NCBI GenBank assembly: GCA_017554445.1
Contig: JAFZIJ010000187.1
Coordinates: forward strand, 1 to 64,000
Direction of reading: 5' to 3'
From: Victivallales bacterium
Lineage (GTDB): Bacteria; Verrucomicrobiota; Lentisphaeria; Oligosphaerales; Oligosphaeraceae
DNA: 64,000 nucleotides
Of the stretch, positions 1 through 8,203 are shown one piece after another. Each line of letters starts with the position of its first letter. Position 1 is the first letter of the stretch. The notes beneath the pieces were generated by a model. It was not told the DNA's origin, did not search any database, and was given only the letters and a program-made list of their open reading frames with translations. A program made the position numbers and the translations under genes.

Positions 1-2564
1 AGATTTCTAGCAGAGGTTTGCGGTATGGCAGGCTGCGGTTTGGCAGGCTGCGGTTTGGCTATGGTAGCTGTTGCGTTCGGTTGCGGTGCAGGTATCTTCG
101 TTACAGTGGCTTCTGCTACTTTTGGATTAGCCATAGGCTGTGATGGCACAGGGCTTTCCGCAGGCTTTTCTGTAGGCGTAAACGGCAGAGACGCAGTAGT
201 TTCTGTTGGTTTTGCCATACCCCTAAAGGGTACTGCTACAGCGGTTTCTTTTGGCGCCACCGTAGAGCTTTGGTTTGCTAGCGGCTCTAGAATTTCTAGC
301 GGTTCTTGATTTCTAGCAGGGAACTGCGGTATAGAAGGCTGTGGTTTATTGGTGGTGGCTGTAGCCTGTGGTTGTGACACAGGAGTCTGCGCCACTGTGG
401 TTTCTGTTGCTTTTGGAGTAGCCGTAGGCTGTGAAGGCACAGGGCTTTCCGTAGGCTTTGCTATAGGCGTAAACGATTGATGCGTAGTGGTTTCCGCAGG
501 CTCTTCCGCAGTCATAAGTGGCACTGTAGTGGTGTTTTTTGGGGGAGCCACCACAGAGCTTTGGCTAACTAGCGGTTCTGGAATTTCTAGATTTCTCGCA
601 GAGGCTTGCGGAATGACAGGTTGCGGTTTGGCGGTAGTAGCTGTAGCCTGTGGATTGGCTATGGTAGCTACGGTCTGCGGTTGCGGCGCAGGTATCTGCG
701 TTACAGTGGCTTCAGCTGGCTTTTCTGTAGGCATAAACGGCAGAGACGCAGTAGTTTCTGTTGGTTTTGCCATAGCCCTAAAGGGCACTGCTACAGCGGT
801 TTCTTTTGGCGCCACCGTAGAGCTTTGGCTTGCTAGCGGCTCTAGAATTTCTAGCGGTTCTTGATTTCTAGCAGGGAACTGCGGTATAGAAGGCTGTGGT
901 TTATCGGTGGTGGCTGTAGCCTGTGGTTGTGACACAGGAGTCTGCGCCACTGTGGTTTCTGTTGCTTTTGGAGTAGCCGTAGGTTGTGATGGCACAGGGC
1001 TTTCCGTAGGCTTTGCTATAGGCGTAAACGATTGATGCGTAGTGGTTTCCGCAGGATCTTCCGCAGTCATAAGTGGCACTGTAGTAGTGTTTTTTGGGGG
1101 AGCCACCACAGAGCTTTGGCTAACTAGCGGTTCTAAAATTTCTAGATTTCTCGCAGGGGGCTGCGATATAGAAGGCTGTGGTTTATCGGTGGTGGCTGTA
1201 AACTGCGGTTGCGGCACAGGAGTCTGCGCCACTGTGGTTTCTGCTGCTTTTGGAGTAGCCGTAGGCTGTGATGGCACAGGGTTTTCCGCAGGCTTTGCTA
1301 TAGGCGTAAACGGCTGATGCGTAGTGATTTCCGCAGGCTTTCCCGTAGCCACAAGTGGCACTGTAGTGGTGGTTGTTTTGGGAACCACCACAGAGCTTTG
1401 GCTGGCTAGCGGCTCTAGAGATTCTAGATTTTCTAGAGCTTCTAGATTTCTTGCAGGAGGCTGCGGTATAGAAGACTGTGGTTTATCGGTAGTAGCTGTA
1501 GCCTGCGGTTGTGGCGCAGGAGCCTGCGGTATAGAAGAGTGTGGTTTATCGGTGGTAGCTGTAGCCTGCGGTTGCGGCGCAGGAGTCTGCGCCACTATGG
1601 TTTCTGTTGCTTTTGGAGTGGCCGTGGGCTGTGATGGCACAGGGCTTTCCGCAGGTTTTACTATAGGCGTAAACGGCAGGGGTGTAGTGATTTCCGCAGG
1701 CTTTGCCATAGCCTTAAGTGGCACTGCAGTGGCGGTTTTTTTAGGAACCACCACAGAGCTTTGGCTGGCTAGCGGTTCTAGAGATTCTAGATTTCTAGTA
1801 GTAGCTTGCGGTACAGTAGACTGTGGTTTAGCTGTGGAAGCTGTGGCCTGTGATTGAGGCACAGGAATCTGCGCCGTAATGGTTATCACAGGCATAGATG
1901 TAGCCATGGCTGTTTGCTGTGGCGTGGCTAAAGCAAGTTGGGGCGTGGCTATGGCCGACTGTGGTTGGGCTAGTTTTCCTAGCGATTCTATGTTATTAGC
2001 AACTACATATGGCGCTAATACTTGTGGTTTTGCTACAGTGATTGTAAGCTGTGGCTGTGGCGCAGGCATCTGTGCTGAAATGGTTATCACAGGCATAGGC
2101 GTATCCATAGCCGTTTGCTTTGGCGTAGCTACAGTCTTTTGCAGTGTAGCTATGGCATGTTGCGGCATGGCTAGAGGTTCCAGAATTCTAGCAGAAACCT
2201 GTGGTGCAGAGACTTGCGGTTTATCCGAAGCAACAGCAATTTGTGGTTGCGGCAGAGGATCTTGTGCCTCTGTCCTTTCCATGTGCTTCGGATTGGCAGT
2301 GACCGTTTGTTGCGGTATGGCTATTGCAGGCTGTGACTGGGCTGGAGATATGAGTTTTTCTAGATTTCTAGTCGGTGTATGCGCCATGGAAGACAACAGC
2401 TGATCTGTAGTCGCCATGGCTTCCTGCATCATTGATGTGAACAAAACCACCTGCGCGGGAGAGGCAGAAGCCTCTTCCGGCGAAAGGCAGAATGACGTTG
2501 CTTCCGCAGAAAAGTTCTGCAGATCAACGTTTAATATGTCCAAATCAAAGTGAATCATCATCAT
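1..2564 (-). CDS. sctP: SctP-like needle-length ruler, giant and repetitive (3' end off window)
   Basis: The minus-strand frame starting at 2564 (three consecutive ATGs: 2564, 2561, 2558) is open to the left edge, giving at least 854 residues without reaching a C-terminus. It begins inside the last codons of sctO in another frame, the usual sctO-sctP position. After about 60 ordinary residues it is rich in Pro, Gln, Thr, Ala and Val. It is built of degenerate repeats with motifs such as SARNLE, LASQSSVVAP and VAQTPVPQPQATA. A 552 bp unit (184 codons) at about 289-840 recurs nearly identically at about 841-1390, and each unit holds two weaker half-units; the 1400-2400 part holds diverged copies. 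SctP proteins set needle length and trigger the substrate switch through a C-terminal T3S4 domain, which would lie outside the window. Known rulers are mostly about 300-550 residues, so this one is exceptional. The identity rests on position and composition; a repetitive secreted protein is the alternative. Confidence 0.68.
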   Translation of the reverse strand, partial: MMMIHFDLDILNVDLQNFSAEATSFCLSPEEASASPAQVVLFTSMMQEAMATTDQLLSSMAHTPTRNLEKLISPAQSQPAIAIPQQTVTANPKHMERTEAQDPLPQPQIAVASDKPQVSAPQVSARILEPLAMPQHAIATLQKTVATPKQTAMDTPMPVITISAQMPAPQPQLTITVAKPQVLAPYVVANNIESLGKLAQPQSAIATPQLALATPQQTAMATSMPVITITAQIPVPQSQATASTAKPQSTVPQATTRNLESLEPLASQSSVVVPKKTATAVPLKAMAKPAEITTPLPFTPIVKPAESPVPSQPTATPKATETIVAQTPAPQPQATATTDKPHSSIPQAPAPQPQATATTDKPQSSIPQPPARNLEALENLESLEPLASQSSVVVPKTTTTTVPLVATGKPAEITTHQPFTPIAKPAENPVPSQPTATPKAAETTVAQTPVPQPQFTATTDKPQPSISQPPARNLEILEPLVSQSSVVAPPKNTTTVPLMTAEDPAETTTHQSFTPIAKPTESPVPSQPTATPKATETTVAQTPVSQPQATATTDKPQPSIPQFPARNQEPLEILEPLASQSSTVAPKETAVAVPFRAMAKPTETTASLPFMPTEKPAEATVTQIPAPQPQTVATIANPQATATTAKPQPVIPQASARNLEIPEPLVSQSSVVAPPKNTTTVPLMTAEEPAETTTHQSFTPIAKPTESPVPSQPTATPKATETTVAQTPVSQPQATATTNKPQPSIPQFPARNQEPLEILEPLANQSSTVAPKETAVAVPFRGMAKPTETTASLPFTPTEKPAESPVPSQPMANPKVAEATVTKIPAPQPNATATIAKPQPAKPQPAIPQTSARN

Positions 2565-3042
2565 CGCCTACTGGATAGATCTTGCTATGCAAATCCTCCA
2601 GTTCTTTTTCTTCATTTTCTGTTTCGATGCGCTTTTCCTCTTGGAGCCACGCATCTTTATGGTTGTCGAGCTTCATCGTGTTTTTTGTTGCAAGCAACAG
2701 ATTCTTCTGCGTTTGCTCAAGTGTCCGACGAGCTTCATCCAGTTGAAGCCTGGCTTGTTCCAGCTTTTCAGCCAAAACAAGTTTCTGCCTCTCCAAATCC
2801 GCCAAAGCCTCCTTCAGCTTGTCAAGCTGTTCACGTTTTACGACCACGTTCATGACCGTCGCATACAGCCTTGCCTGCCTCTGGGGCATTTCCTCCATAA
2901 ATGCATCCAGCTCTTGTTTGGTCTTTTTGCATTCCTCTTCAGCCAGCTGAACATCGCTTCGCGCCTTTGCCAACTGCTGTGTCAGTTCATCCACGCGTTT
3001 TTTGCGGATGTCAAGCAACTTATCCAGAACGTATTTCGCCAT
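2545..3042 (-). CDS. sctO: T3SS stalk protein SctO (YscO/FliJ-like)
   Basis: 165 residues, almost entirely charged heptad-like coiled coil (for example QLAKARSDVQLAEEECKKTK), ending in an acidic tail GDDDDSL. SctO/FliJ proteins are two-helix coiled-coil stalks that sit in the SctN ATPase hexamer and couple it to the SctV export gate. Size and fold fit the family, although sequence conservation is always low. The start ATG overlaps the sctN stop (TAATG), and its own end overlaps the sctP start, so it lies in the expected N-O-P order and is translationally coupled on both sides. Confidence 0.82.
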   Translation of the reverse strand: MAKYVLDKLLDIRKKRVDELTQQLAKARSDVQLAEEECKKTKQELDAFMEEMPQRQARLYATVMNVVVKREQLDKLKEALADLERQKLVLAEKLEQARLQLDEARRTLEQTQKNLLLATKNTMKLDNHKDAWLQEEKRIETENEEKELEDLHSKIYPVGDDDDSL

Positions 3043-4376
3043 TATCGCACAATAGCCATCAGCTTGTTCAACGTGTCTTCATACGGTACTTTCTCAAACA
3101 GGCCCTGACGAAGGAAATCATTGATTTGCTTGTTCTTAGCAATAGCCTCATCCGCTTCGGCGTCGCTACCTTGCTTGTATTCACCGATTTGCAGAAGCAT
3201 TTCGATTTCAGCGTATTTCGCCAGTAGTTTTCGCAGTTTGCCAGCGGCCTCGATATGCTCCTTCGTCACGATTGCCGGCATGCAACGCGAGACGGAGGCC
3301 ATGACGTCGATGGCGGGATAGTGGTTCTTTTGAGCCAGTTTGCGTGACAAGATGATATGGCCGTCTAAAATGGAACGTGTTTCGTCGGCGATCGGCTCTG
3401 TCATGTCATCGCCTTCGACGAGCACCGTGTAGAGCGCCGTAATGGAGCCTTTGGCGGAATTTCCCGCACGTTCCATGAGTTTTGGCAGTTCAGAGAAGAC
3501 GGATGGCGGGAAACCGCGTCGTGTTGGCGGTTCACCGGCGGCGAGGCCTATTTCACGCTGTGCACGACCAAATCGCGTTACGGAGTCCATGAGCAACAGG
3601 ACTTTCTTGCCTTTATCACGGAAGTATTCCGCAATGGCTGTTGCGACATAAGCGGATTTAAGGCGTTCCATACTGGAACGGTCTGATGTGGAGCAGACGA
3701 CGACGGATTTGCGCATGCCTTCTTCGCCTAAATCGCGTTCGATGAATTCGCGGACTTCACGGCCACGTTCACCAATGAGCGCCAAAACCGTGACTTCCGC
3801 TTCCGTGTTGCGGACAATCTGTGCCATAAGTGTACTTTTACCACCACCTGCGGCCGCGAAAATGCCGAGACGTTGCCCTTCGCCGCAAGTCAACATGCTG
3901 TCGATAGCGCGGACCCCTAACGGCAACGGATCTTTGATAACCCTACGTTCCAATGGGTTAGGTGGATCAGCGAACACAGGGTAGTACGTTTCCGGATAGA
4001 AGACGCCTTTTGTATCCGTATCAATCGGACGTCCAAGTCCGTCCAAGACATGTCCAAGCAGATCCGTACCGACGCCGACACGGTGAACACGATGAGTTGG
4101 AATGACTTCCGTCAACGTCGAAATGCCCTGCATCTGGCCGAGGGCGGTCAACAGAACTTCACCTTTTGCGAAACCGACGACTTCCGCGAGAATCTCCAGA
4201 TCTTCCCATGAATTGCGCAGGATGCAGATTTCGCCGACTTTTACGCCGGGCACGCTGGCGTGCACAATCGTCCCGATGACCTGCAGCACCTTGCCTTTCA
4301 CTTCATAAGGCTGCACGTCGTCAAGCGCCTGCATCAGCGTGTTCGTTATATAATCAAATCTGCTTGACTTGTTCAT
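3042..4376 (-). CDS. sctN: T3SS ATPase SctN
   Basis: 444 residues, full family length. Walker [10 protein letters not shown] is near residues 174-182, a [16 protein letters not shown] segment follows, and the Walker B region is [19 protein letters not shown] followed by [18 protein letters not shown]. This is the hexameric cytoplasmic ATPase that strips chaperones and unfolds substrates at the export gate. It is paralogous to flagellar FliI and F1-beta, but the T3SS neighbours (sctL upstream, sctO/sctP downstream, no flagellar genes) make it SctN. The gap from sctL is 3 nt. Confidence 0.97.
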   Translation of the reverse strand: MNKSSRFDYITNTLMQALDDVQPYEVKGKVLQVIGTIVHASVPGVKVGEICILRNSWEDLEILAEVVGFAKGEVLLTALGQMQGISTLTEVIPTHRVHRVGVGTDLLGHVLDGLGRPIDTDTKGVFYPETYYPVFADPPNPLERRVIKDPLPLGVRAIDSMLTCGEGQRLGIFAAAGGGKSTLMAQIVRNTEAEVTVLALIGERGREVREFIERDLGEEGMRKSVVVCSTSDRSSMERLKSAYVATAIAEYFRDKGKKVLLLMDSVTRFGRAQREIGLAAGEPPTRRGFPPSVFSELPKLMERAGNSAKGSITALYTVLVEGDDMTEPIADETRSILDGHIILSRKLAQKNHYPAIDVMASVSRCMPAIVTKEHIEAAGKLRKLLAKYAEIEMLLQIGEYKQGSDAEADEAIAKNKQINDFLRQGLFEKVPYEDTLNKLMAIVR

Positions 4377-4379
4377 GTC

Positions 4380-4991
4380 TTACTGGTTGAAGCATTTACG
4401 CAATGTCTTCTCTATCGCGGCGAGCTGGTTTTCCAGCGAGGCCTCCACGTTTCCGGCATCTGTCTCAATGATACAGGAGACGCCCTTGATATGCGGATCA
4501 TCCATAAGATTGATGTAGTTGACCCCCGGGAACTTGGAAAGGATTTCGTTAAGGCGTTCCTTAACGGTCGGCAGCATTTCAGGGCTGACCTTCAGGACAA
4601 TCTGCTGTTGGTTGCGGACGACGGCCTGCATGGCCTTCTGAACAACCTGTACCATCAGTTCGCGGTCACCAATTTCCGCCACGCATTTTTTCAATGCCGT
4701 CAAGACGATTTCAACGATCTTGTTCTCCATTGAGCCCAGATAATCGATGGATTTTTCGACTTGTTCCAGCTTCTGAATGGCGATTTCCTCTTTGCCGTCC
4801 TCAAGGCCTTTTTCATAACCGAGTTTGCGCTGCGTTTCGAATTCCTCTTGGGCTTTCTGGCGGATATCTTCCGCTTCTTTTTGAGCGGCGGACATCACAT
4901 CCATTGCTTCCGCAATGGATTGCGCGTCGGCGCGTTTCACGAGACGCCCCGTCGTTTCAATCTGTAGATTTCCCTGTCTGATGATCAGCAT
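4380..4991 (-). CDS. sctL: T3SS ATPase regulator/stator SctL
   Basis: 203 residues from ATG 4991, which is 4 nt after the sctK stop; an alternative in-frame start at 5015 would overlap sctK. The N-terminal half is helical and charged (AEDIRQKAQEEFETQRKLGY), and the C-terminal half has the FliH/SctL/V-ATPase-E-like pattern with VSPEMLPTVKERLNEIL and a final ASLENQLAAIEKTL. SctL links the SctN hexamer to the cytoplasmic sorting platform (SctK/SctQ). Placement between sctK and sctN matches the family. Confidence 0.85.
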   Translation of the reverse strand: MLIIRQGNLQIETTGRLVKRADAQSIAEAMDVMSAAQKEAEDIRQKAQEEFETQRKLGYEKGLEDGKEEIAIQKLEQVEKSIDYLGSMENKIVEIVLTALKKCVAEIGDRELMVQVVQKAMQAVVRNQQQIVLKVSPEMLPTVKERLNEILSKFPGVNYINLMDDPHIKGVSCIIETDAGNVEASLENQLAAIEKTLRKCFNQ

Positions 4992-4995
4992 ATAT

Positions 4996-5637
4996 TCAAA
5001 CGCCCAACAAACCACGGTGGTTCAGTTCATCCAGCAACTGCCTGTCCGATTCTGCGTCGGAAGACCATGCAACTGGTTCGACATCATCGATTTCGGAGGC
5101 TGGAAACCGAAGCTTCCAACGGCGGATGATGCTAGATGGAATGGGAACGAACATCGTCAGCAGCAATGCAAGCCCATGGCTTCGGATTCTGCTTGGCGAC
5201 AACGTCTTATCTGTAACAGACGCGCTCAACGACGACTGCCATTTCTGAAAAGCTCTGGCGTGGCGAAGCACGTCTGGATAGCAGTTCGGCAGTTCGCGTT
5301 TAAGCGCGTTGATGGTTTCACTTTTCAGCGTGATGCGTATGATTGGATAATACGCCAACGCACCAAGCCATTCCGCCATGCGGCGCGTCTGTTCGATAGG
5401 CGCGAGCAGATAACGTCCAAGCGGATGAGCTTGAAAATCAAACATTTCCGGCGGAACTTGCCATTGTTGCTCAGCCCATGGCTGAAGCCGAAGCCACGCT
5501 TGTGGACATGGTTTTACGCTGTCCGGATTGAATGGCTTGAGCAGTTCCGCCACGCGTCCGCCATCTGCAAGATCCAGCGGGTTGCCGAGAAATTGCAGTT
5601 GCAGTCGCGTAAAATCATTGGTGGCTTGCTCTGTCAT
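4996..5637 (-). CDS. sctK: T3SS sorting-platform adaptor SctK
   Basis: 213 residues from ATG 5637, which overlaps the sctJ stop by one base (TGATG). It has the pattern of the poorly conserved YscK/MxiK family: an acidic N-terminus, a middle HPLGRYLLAPIEQTRRMAEWLGALAYYP segment (shown here as described, helical with conserved aromatic residues) and a basic C-terminal half. SctK connects the inner-membrane ring protein SctD to SctQ/SctL in the cytoplasmic platform. The assignment relies partly on the J-K-L gene order. Confidence 0.72.
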   Translation of the reverse strand: MTEQATNDFTRLQLQFLGNPLDLADGGRVAELLKPFNPDSVKPCPQAWLRLQPWAEQQWQVPPEMFDFQAHPLGRYLLAPIEQTRRMAEWLGALAYYPIIRITLKSETINALKRELPNCYPDVLRHARAFQKWQSSLSASVTDKTLSPSRIRSHGLALLLTMFVPIPSSIIRRWKLRFPASEIDDVEPVAWSSDAESDRQLLDELNHRGLLGV

Positions 5638-6404
5638 CACTTGGCCGCTGTTTTAGGCGTCTCTTTCTGGCGTTTGCCGAAGATAAGACGCATGATGACG
5701 AGAACGAGAACCACGGCAAGCAGGACGGCCAGCGAGGCGTTGGCCGTCACAAGAATGCGCATCATGTCGTCGCTGATCTTTTGTGAGTGCGCGGGTTGTT
5801 CCGCGATGACGTCCTTCGGTGCGACGATGACTTTGAAGAGCGTGACGGTGATTTTGTCGTAGTCCACGCCTTCGATTGCGTTCATGACGAGATTCTTGAT
5901 TTCAGGGATATGATCCTCCAGATCGCAGTCGCTACGATGACGGATGGCGACGGCGGCCGAGGAGGGCAGGACGTTCTTCGCAAACGGATCGTTGTTTGGC
6001 AGCACGATGTGGACACGGGCTGAAATCACGCCGTCAATTTCAGAAATCGTGCGTGAGATATCCTGCGCCAACGCGTCCATGAAACGGATTCGTTCCTCCG
6101 TGGGGGAGGAGACCATGCCAGTCTTTTTGAAGACGTCGCCGACGCCATGGTAGATCTGCTGCGGCATTCCGTTCTGCTGGCAAATCTCCACAGCTTTTGC
6201 GAAATCACTTTGCTTGACCATCAGTTTCCATGTGTTTTCCTCGCCGGCGCTCTTCTGGCAAGAAATGTGGTTGTCCTGAAGAGCTGCCATGATGGGATTG
6301 GCCTGCTGTTCGTCCAGGGAATTGAACAGGACAACCGTCTCGTCACAGCCGCAAAGCAGCAGGAGGAAGGTCAAGATTGACAACGATTTCGCTAGTAGTT
6401 TCAT
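5637..6404 (-). CDS. sctJ: T3SS inner-membrane ring lipoprotein SctJ
   Basis: 255 residues. It has a lipoprotein signal with LLLLCGC, Cys20 being the probable acylated residue. The mature part begins VVLFNSLDEQQANPIMAALQ, the classic YscJ/MxiJ/PrgK start. Two small ring-building domains follow, with RIRFMDALAQDISRTISEIDG and ARVHIVLPNNDPF, then a C-terminal membrane helix (ASLAVLLAVVLVLVIMRLIF) and a short basic cytoplasmic tail. It forms the periplasmic inner-membrane ring with SctD. Confidence 0.95.
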   Translation of the reverse strand: MKLLAKSLSILTFLLLLCGCDETVVLFNSLDEQQANPIMAALQDNHISCQKSAGEENTWKLMVKQSDFAKAVEICQQNGMPQQIYHGVGDVFKKTGMVSSPTEERIRFMDALAQDISRTISEIDGVISARVHIVLPNNDPFAKNVLPSSAAVAIRHRSDCDLEDHIPEIKNLVMNAIEGVDYDKITVTLFKVIVAPKDVIAEQPAHSQKISDDMMRILVTANASLAVLLAVVLVLVIMRLIFGKRQKETPKTAAK

Positions 6405-6425
6405 GGTTGAAAGACTGACTGAAAA

Positions 6426-6842
6426 TTACTGGTTTTTGAACAATGTCTGGATGGCCTGGCTGCCGCGATCAATGACTTTGGCGACCAATTCCTGCTGGAT
6501 GGACAGGTTGGCGACCTGATACTGAAGTTCCATCAAATCGGTCACAGACAGCGTACGGGTCTTGCTGACATCGACCAGCTCGTGGAGCTTGCCGTACGTC
6601 TCGAACTGGCGCGCCTCAGCCGCATGGAACGCTTCGCCTATGCGATCCGCGAATGGTATGCGCGTGGGTTGTGGCTCCTGTACGATCTGGTTTTCCGGGC
6701 GGATGTCCGCCGTTGCCATGATTTCGTTGAATTTCTCAACAGTCGCGGCATCTGGTGGATTAGCGACTTGGACGGTTTCAGCCGCCTGTGTAGCCGAGGC
6801 CTTCATGGCCGCCTGAATTGCTTCTACGATGAAATCGCTCAT
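6426..6842 (-). CDS. sctI: T3SS inner rod protein SctI
   Basis: 138 residues. The C-terminus LQYQVANLSIQQELVAKVID followed by GSQAIQTLFKNQ is the YscI/PscI/HrpB inner-rod signature. The preceding 80 residues are variable and probably disordered, as usual. SctI connects the export gate to the needle and takes part in the needle-length and substrate switch. It sits between the YscG-like gene and sctJ, separated from the former by a GC-rich palindrome array. Confidence 0.88.
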   Translation of the reverse strand: MSDFIVEAIQAAMKASATQAAETVQVANPPDAATVEKFNEIMATADIRPENQIVQEPQPTRIPFADRIGEAFHAAEARQFETYGKLHELVDVSKTRTLSVTDLMELQYQVANLSIQQELVAKVIDRGSQAIQTLFKNQ

Positions 6843-6869
6843 GAGATTCCGATAAATTTAAGTTTTTCC

Positions 6870-6993
6870 GACGGCGGGACGCCGCCGACATACCAGCGTA
6901 TTTGACGGCGGGACGCCGCCGACATACCAGCGTATTTGACGGCGGGACGCCGCCGACATACCAGCGTATTTGACGGCGGGACGCCGCCGCTAC
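6870..6993 (-). repeat. GC-rich palindrome array, 3.5 units of 34 bp
   Basis: Units start at 6870, 6904, 6938 and 6972. Each holds the palindromic core read on the minus strand as GGCGGCGTCCCGCCGTC plus a constant AT-richer linker. The array begins on the stop codon of the YscG-like gene (TAG at 6992-6990 is part of the element) and ends about 28 nt before the sctI start. It belongs to the dispersed family found at several other places in the window. Confidence 0.9.
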
Positions 6994-7364
6994 AGATTTT
7001 CCAACATGCCTTTCGCCAGATCGGCGGCGTTGTCGTCGCCATTCTGCAGTTCCCAGAGGGCGGGTTTGGCTTCTTCGGGGCGGTGCAACTGGATCAAGGC
7101 CATACAACGAAACGCCTTCAGCATCCGGCTGTCCGGATGCCGAGGCAATGCTTCGTTATCCAGAAATTCCAGGGCGATCTTGCCCTGGAATTGCGAGAGG
7201 CACAGAATCACCTTCGCGACGTCCAGAGATTCGTGCTCAGGACGATACTGCTCCAAGGCCACCAGAATCTTCATCGCGCTTTTAAAGCGATTCTGACCGA
7301 TGGCCATGAGGCCCGTTTCCAGCAACAACTGTGCTTCTTCTGTGGATAAGTCGAACATGATCAA
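6990..7364 (-). CDS. YscG-like TPR chaperone of the needle subunit
   Basis: 124 residues with three TPR-like helical pairs: TGLMAIGQNRFKSAMKILVA, LCLSQFQGKIALEFLDNEAL and AFRCMALIQLHRPEEAKPAL. In Ysc-type systems YscG is a TPR protein that, with YscE, keeps the needle subunit monomeric; Chlamydia CdsG occupies the same place after cdsF. This gene starts 4 nt after the sctF stop. The role is inferred from fold, size and the E-F-G order. Confidence 0.72.
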   Translation of the reverse strand: MIMFDLSTEEAQLLLETGLMAIGQNRFKSAMKILVALEQYRPEHESLDVAKVILCLSQFQGKIALEFLDNEALPRHPDSRMLKAFRCMALIQLHRPEEAKPALWELQNGDDNAADLAKGMLENL

Positions 7365-7368
7365 TCAA

Positions 7369-7698
7369 TTAACGCAGGTTGGAGACAATGCTCTTCAAAG
7401 CGTCGGACATGTTCTTCTGCATATTGGTGGACGTGGTCAGAGCCAGGTTCCAGGCCTGCAGATCGTACTGGAGCTGCTGGAGGTTGGCCTGGACGTCGGG
7501 GTTCTCGATGTAGTTTTCGAGGGATTCTTCAACGCGATGTTCCGTGCCTTGGGCGGCGATGATCAGCGCGAGATAAACGTCATCGAGATGGAGGACCTTG
7601 TTGTAGGTGCCGCCGTAGTACGGGTTGAGCGCGGCGGGGCTGTAATTCGGATTAAAAGTTGCAAGATACTCAGCGGTGAGTTTGTCGGTAATAGCCAT
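7369..7698 (-). CDS. sctF: T3SS needle subunit SctF
   Basis: 109 residues, a little longer than the usual 80-90. The C-terminal half aligns by eye with MxiH/PrgI/YscF: a first helix ending YIENPDVQANLQQLQYDL (compare the NPxNP turn region), then a second helix TSTNMQKNMSDALKSIVSNL ending in Arg. The N-terminal 40 residues (NPNYSPAALNPYYGG) are extra and aromatic-rich. A strong AAGGAG ribosome site precedes ATG 7698, and a long AT-rich leader suggests separate high expression. It is flanked by its likely co-chaperones. Confidence 0.82.
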   Translation of the reverse strand: MAITDKLTAEYLATFNPNYSPAALNPYYGGTYNKVLHLDDVYLALIIAAQGTEHRVEESLENYIENPDVQANLQQLQYDLQAWNLALTTSTNMQKNMSDALKSIVSNLR

Positions 7699-7962
7699 TG
7701 TTTTTACTCCTTTTTGGGGTTGTTTCCGTGCAAATGCACACTAAAAAAACGAACTTCTTTTTTGACAAAAAATGATTAAACCTTTTTTACAAAAACTTTT
7801 CTTCTGCCTTTTGACCTCCTTTTTCTTTTTCATCCGTTAAGAATGAATCATTTGTTTCTCTTCCTTAAGATATCCTTAAAACATACTTAAAAATACTGAA
7901 TTTTCAAATAAATAACCTTTATTTTTTAGATGTTACCAACGATGAGACGCCAATGGAATCTC
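7699..7962 (-). promoter_or_regulatory. AT-rich leader of the needle gene
   Basis: A 264 bp stretch without a credible gene, much richer in A/T than its surroundings, separating the YscE-like gene from sctF inside an otherwise tightly packed operon. On the minus strand it contains TTGAAA, 16 bp, TATGTT as a weak candidate promoter, and a second Shine-Dalgarno-like AAAGGAGG with no start codon behind it. It probably carries a dedicated promoter or mRNA-stabilising leader for sctF; this is inference. Confidence 0.35.
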
Positions 7963-8196
7963 CTATTTTTTCATGGATGTCAGCTTGATGATTTTTCGAG
8001 CGGTATCGACAGCATCCAACAAGGCCTGGGCCTTCACGTACTCTGTCTGCTCCAACCCTTCGTCAACGGCTGCCTGGGCGCGTTTTTTCAGCAACAGCAA
8101 CGTGCGGTCGTACTTCTTGGCATAAGCCTCGGCATTGTCGCCCGCCAGATTGTGCTCCATGTCCAGGAGCTTCAGTTCCGCTTTCTTGTTTTCCAT
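7963..8196 (-). CDS. YscE-like needle co-chaperone
   Basis: 77 residues, entirely helical, with two predicted helices (ELKLLDMEHNLAGDNAEAYA and the segment around EYVKAQALLDAVDTARKIIK). Size, helix hairpin and position directly before the needle gene match YscE/PscE and chlamydial CdsE, which pair with YscG to bind SctF. It starts 7 nt after the sctD stop. The sequence is too short for a firm call on its own. Confidence 0.62.
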   Translation of the reverse strand: MENKKAELKLLDMEHNLAGDNAEAYAKKYDRTLLLLKKRAQAAVDEGLEQTEYVKAQALLDAVDTARKIIKLTSMKK

Positions 8197-8203
8197 ATGA
8201 TTC

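Noticed and set aside
25-2403. Several plus-strand open frames of Gly/Ala/Val/Cys-rich composition
   Set aside because: They are the complement of the repetitive sctP frame. They are broken by stops, lack ribosome sites, and the opposite strand is continuously open and positioned after sctO.
3042-4376. Flagellar FliI as an alternative for the ATPase
   Set aside because: No flagellar genes are present; secretin, needle, translocators and chaperones make the locus injectisome type.
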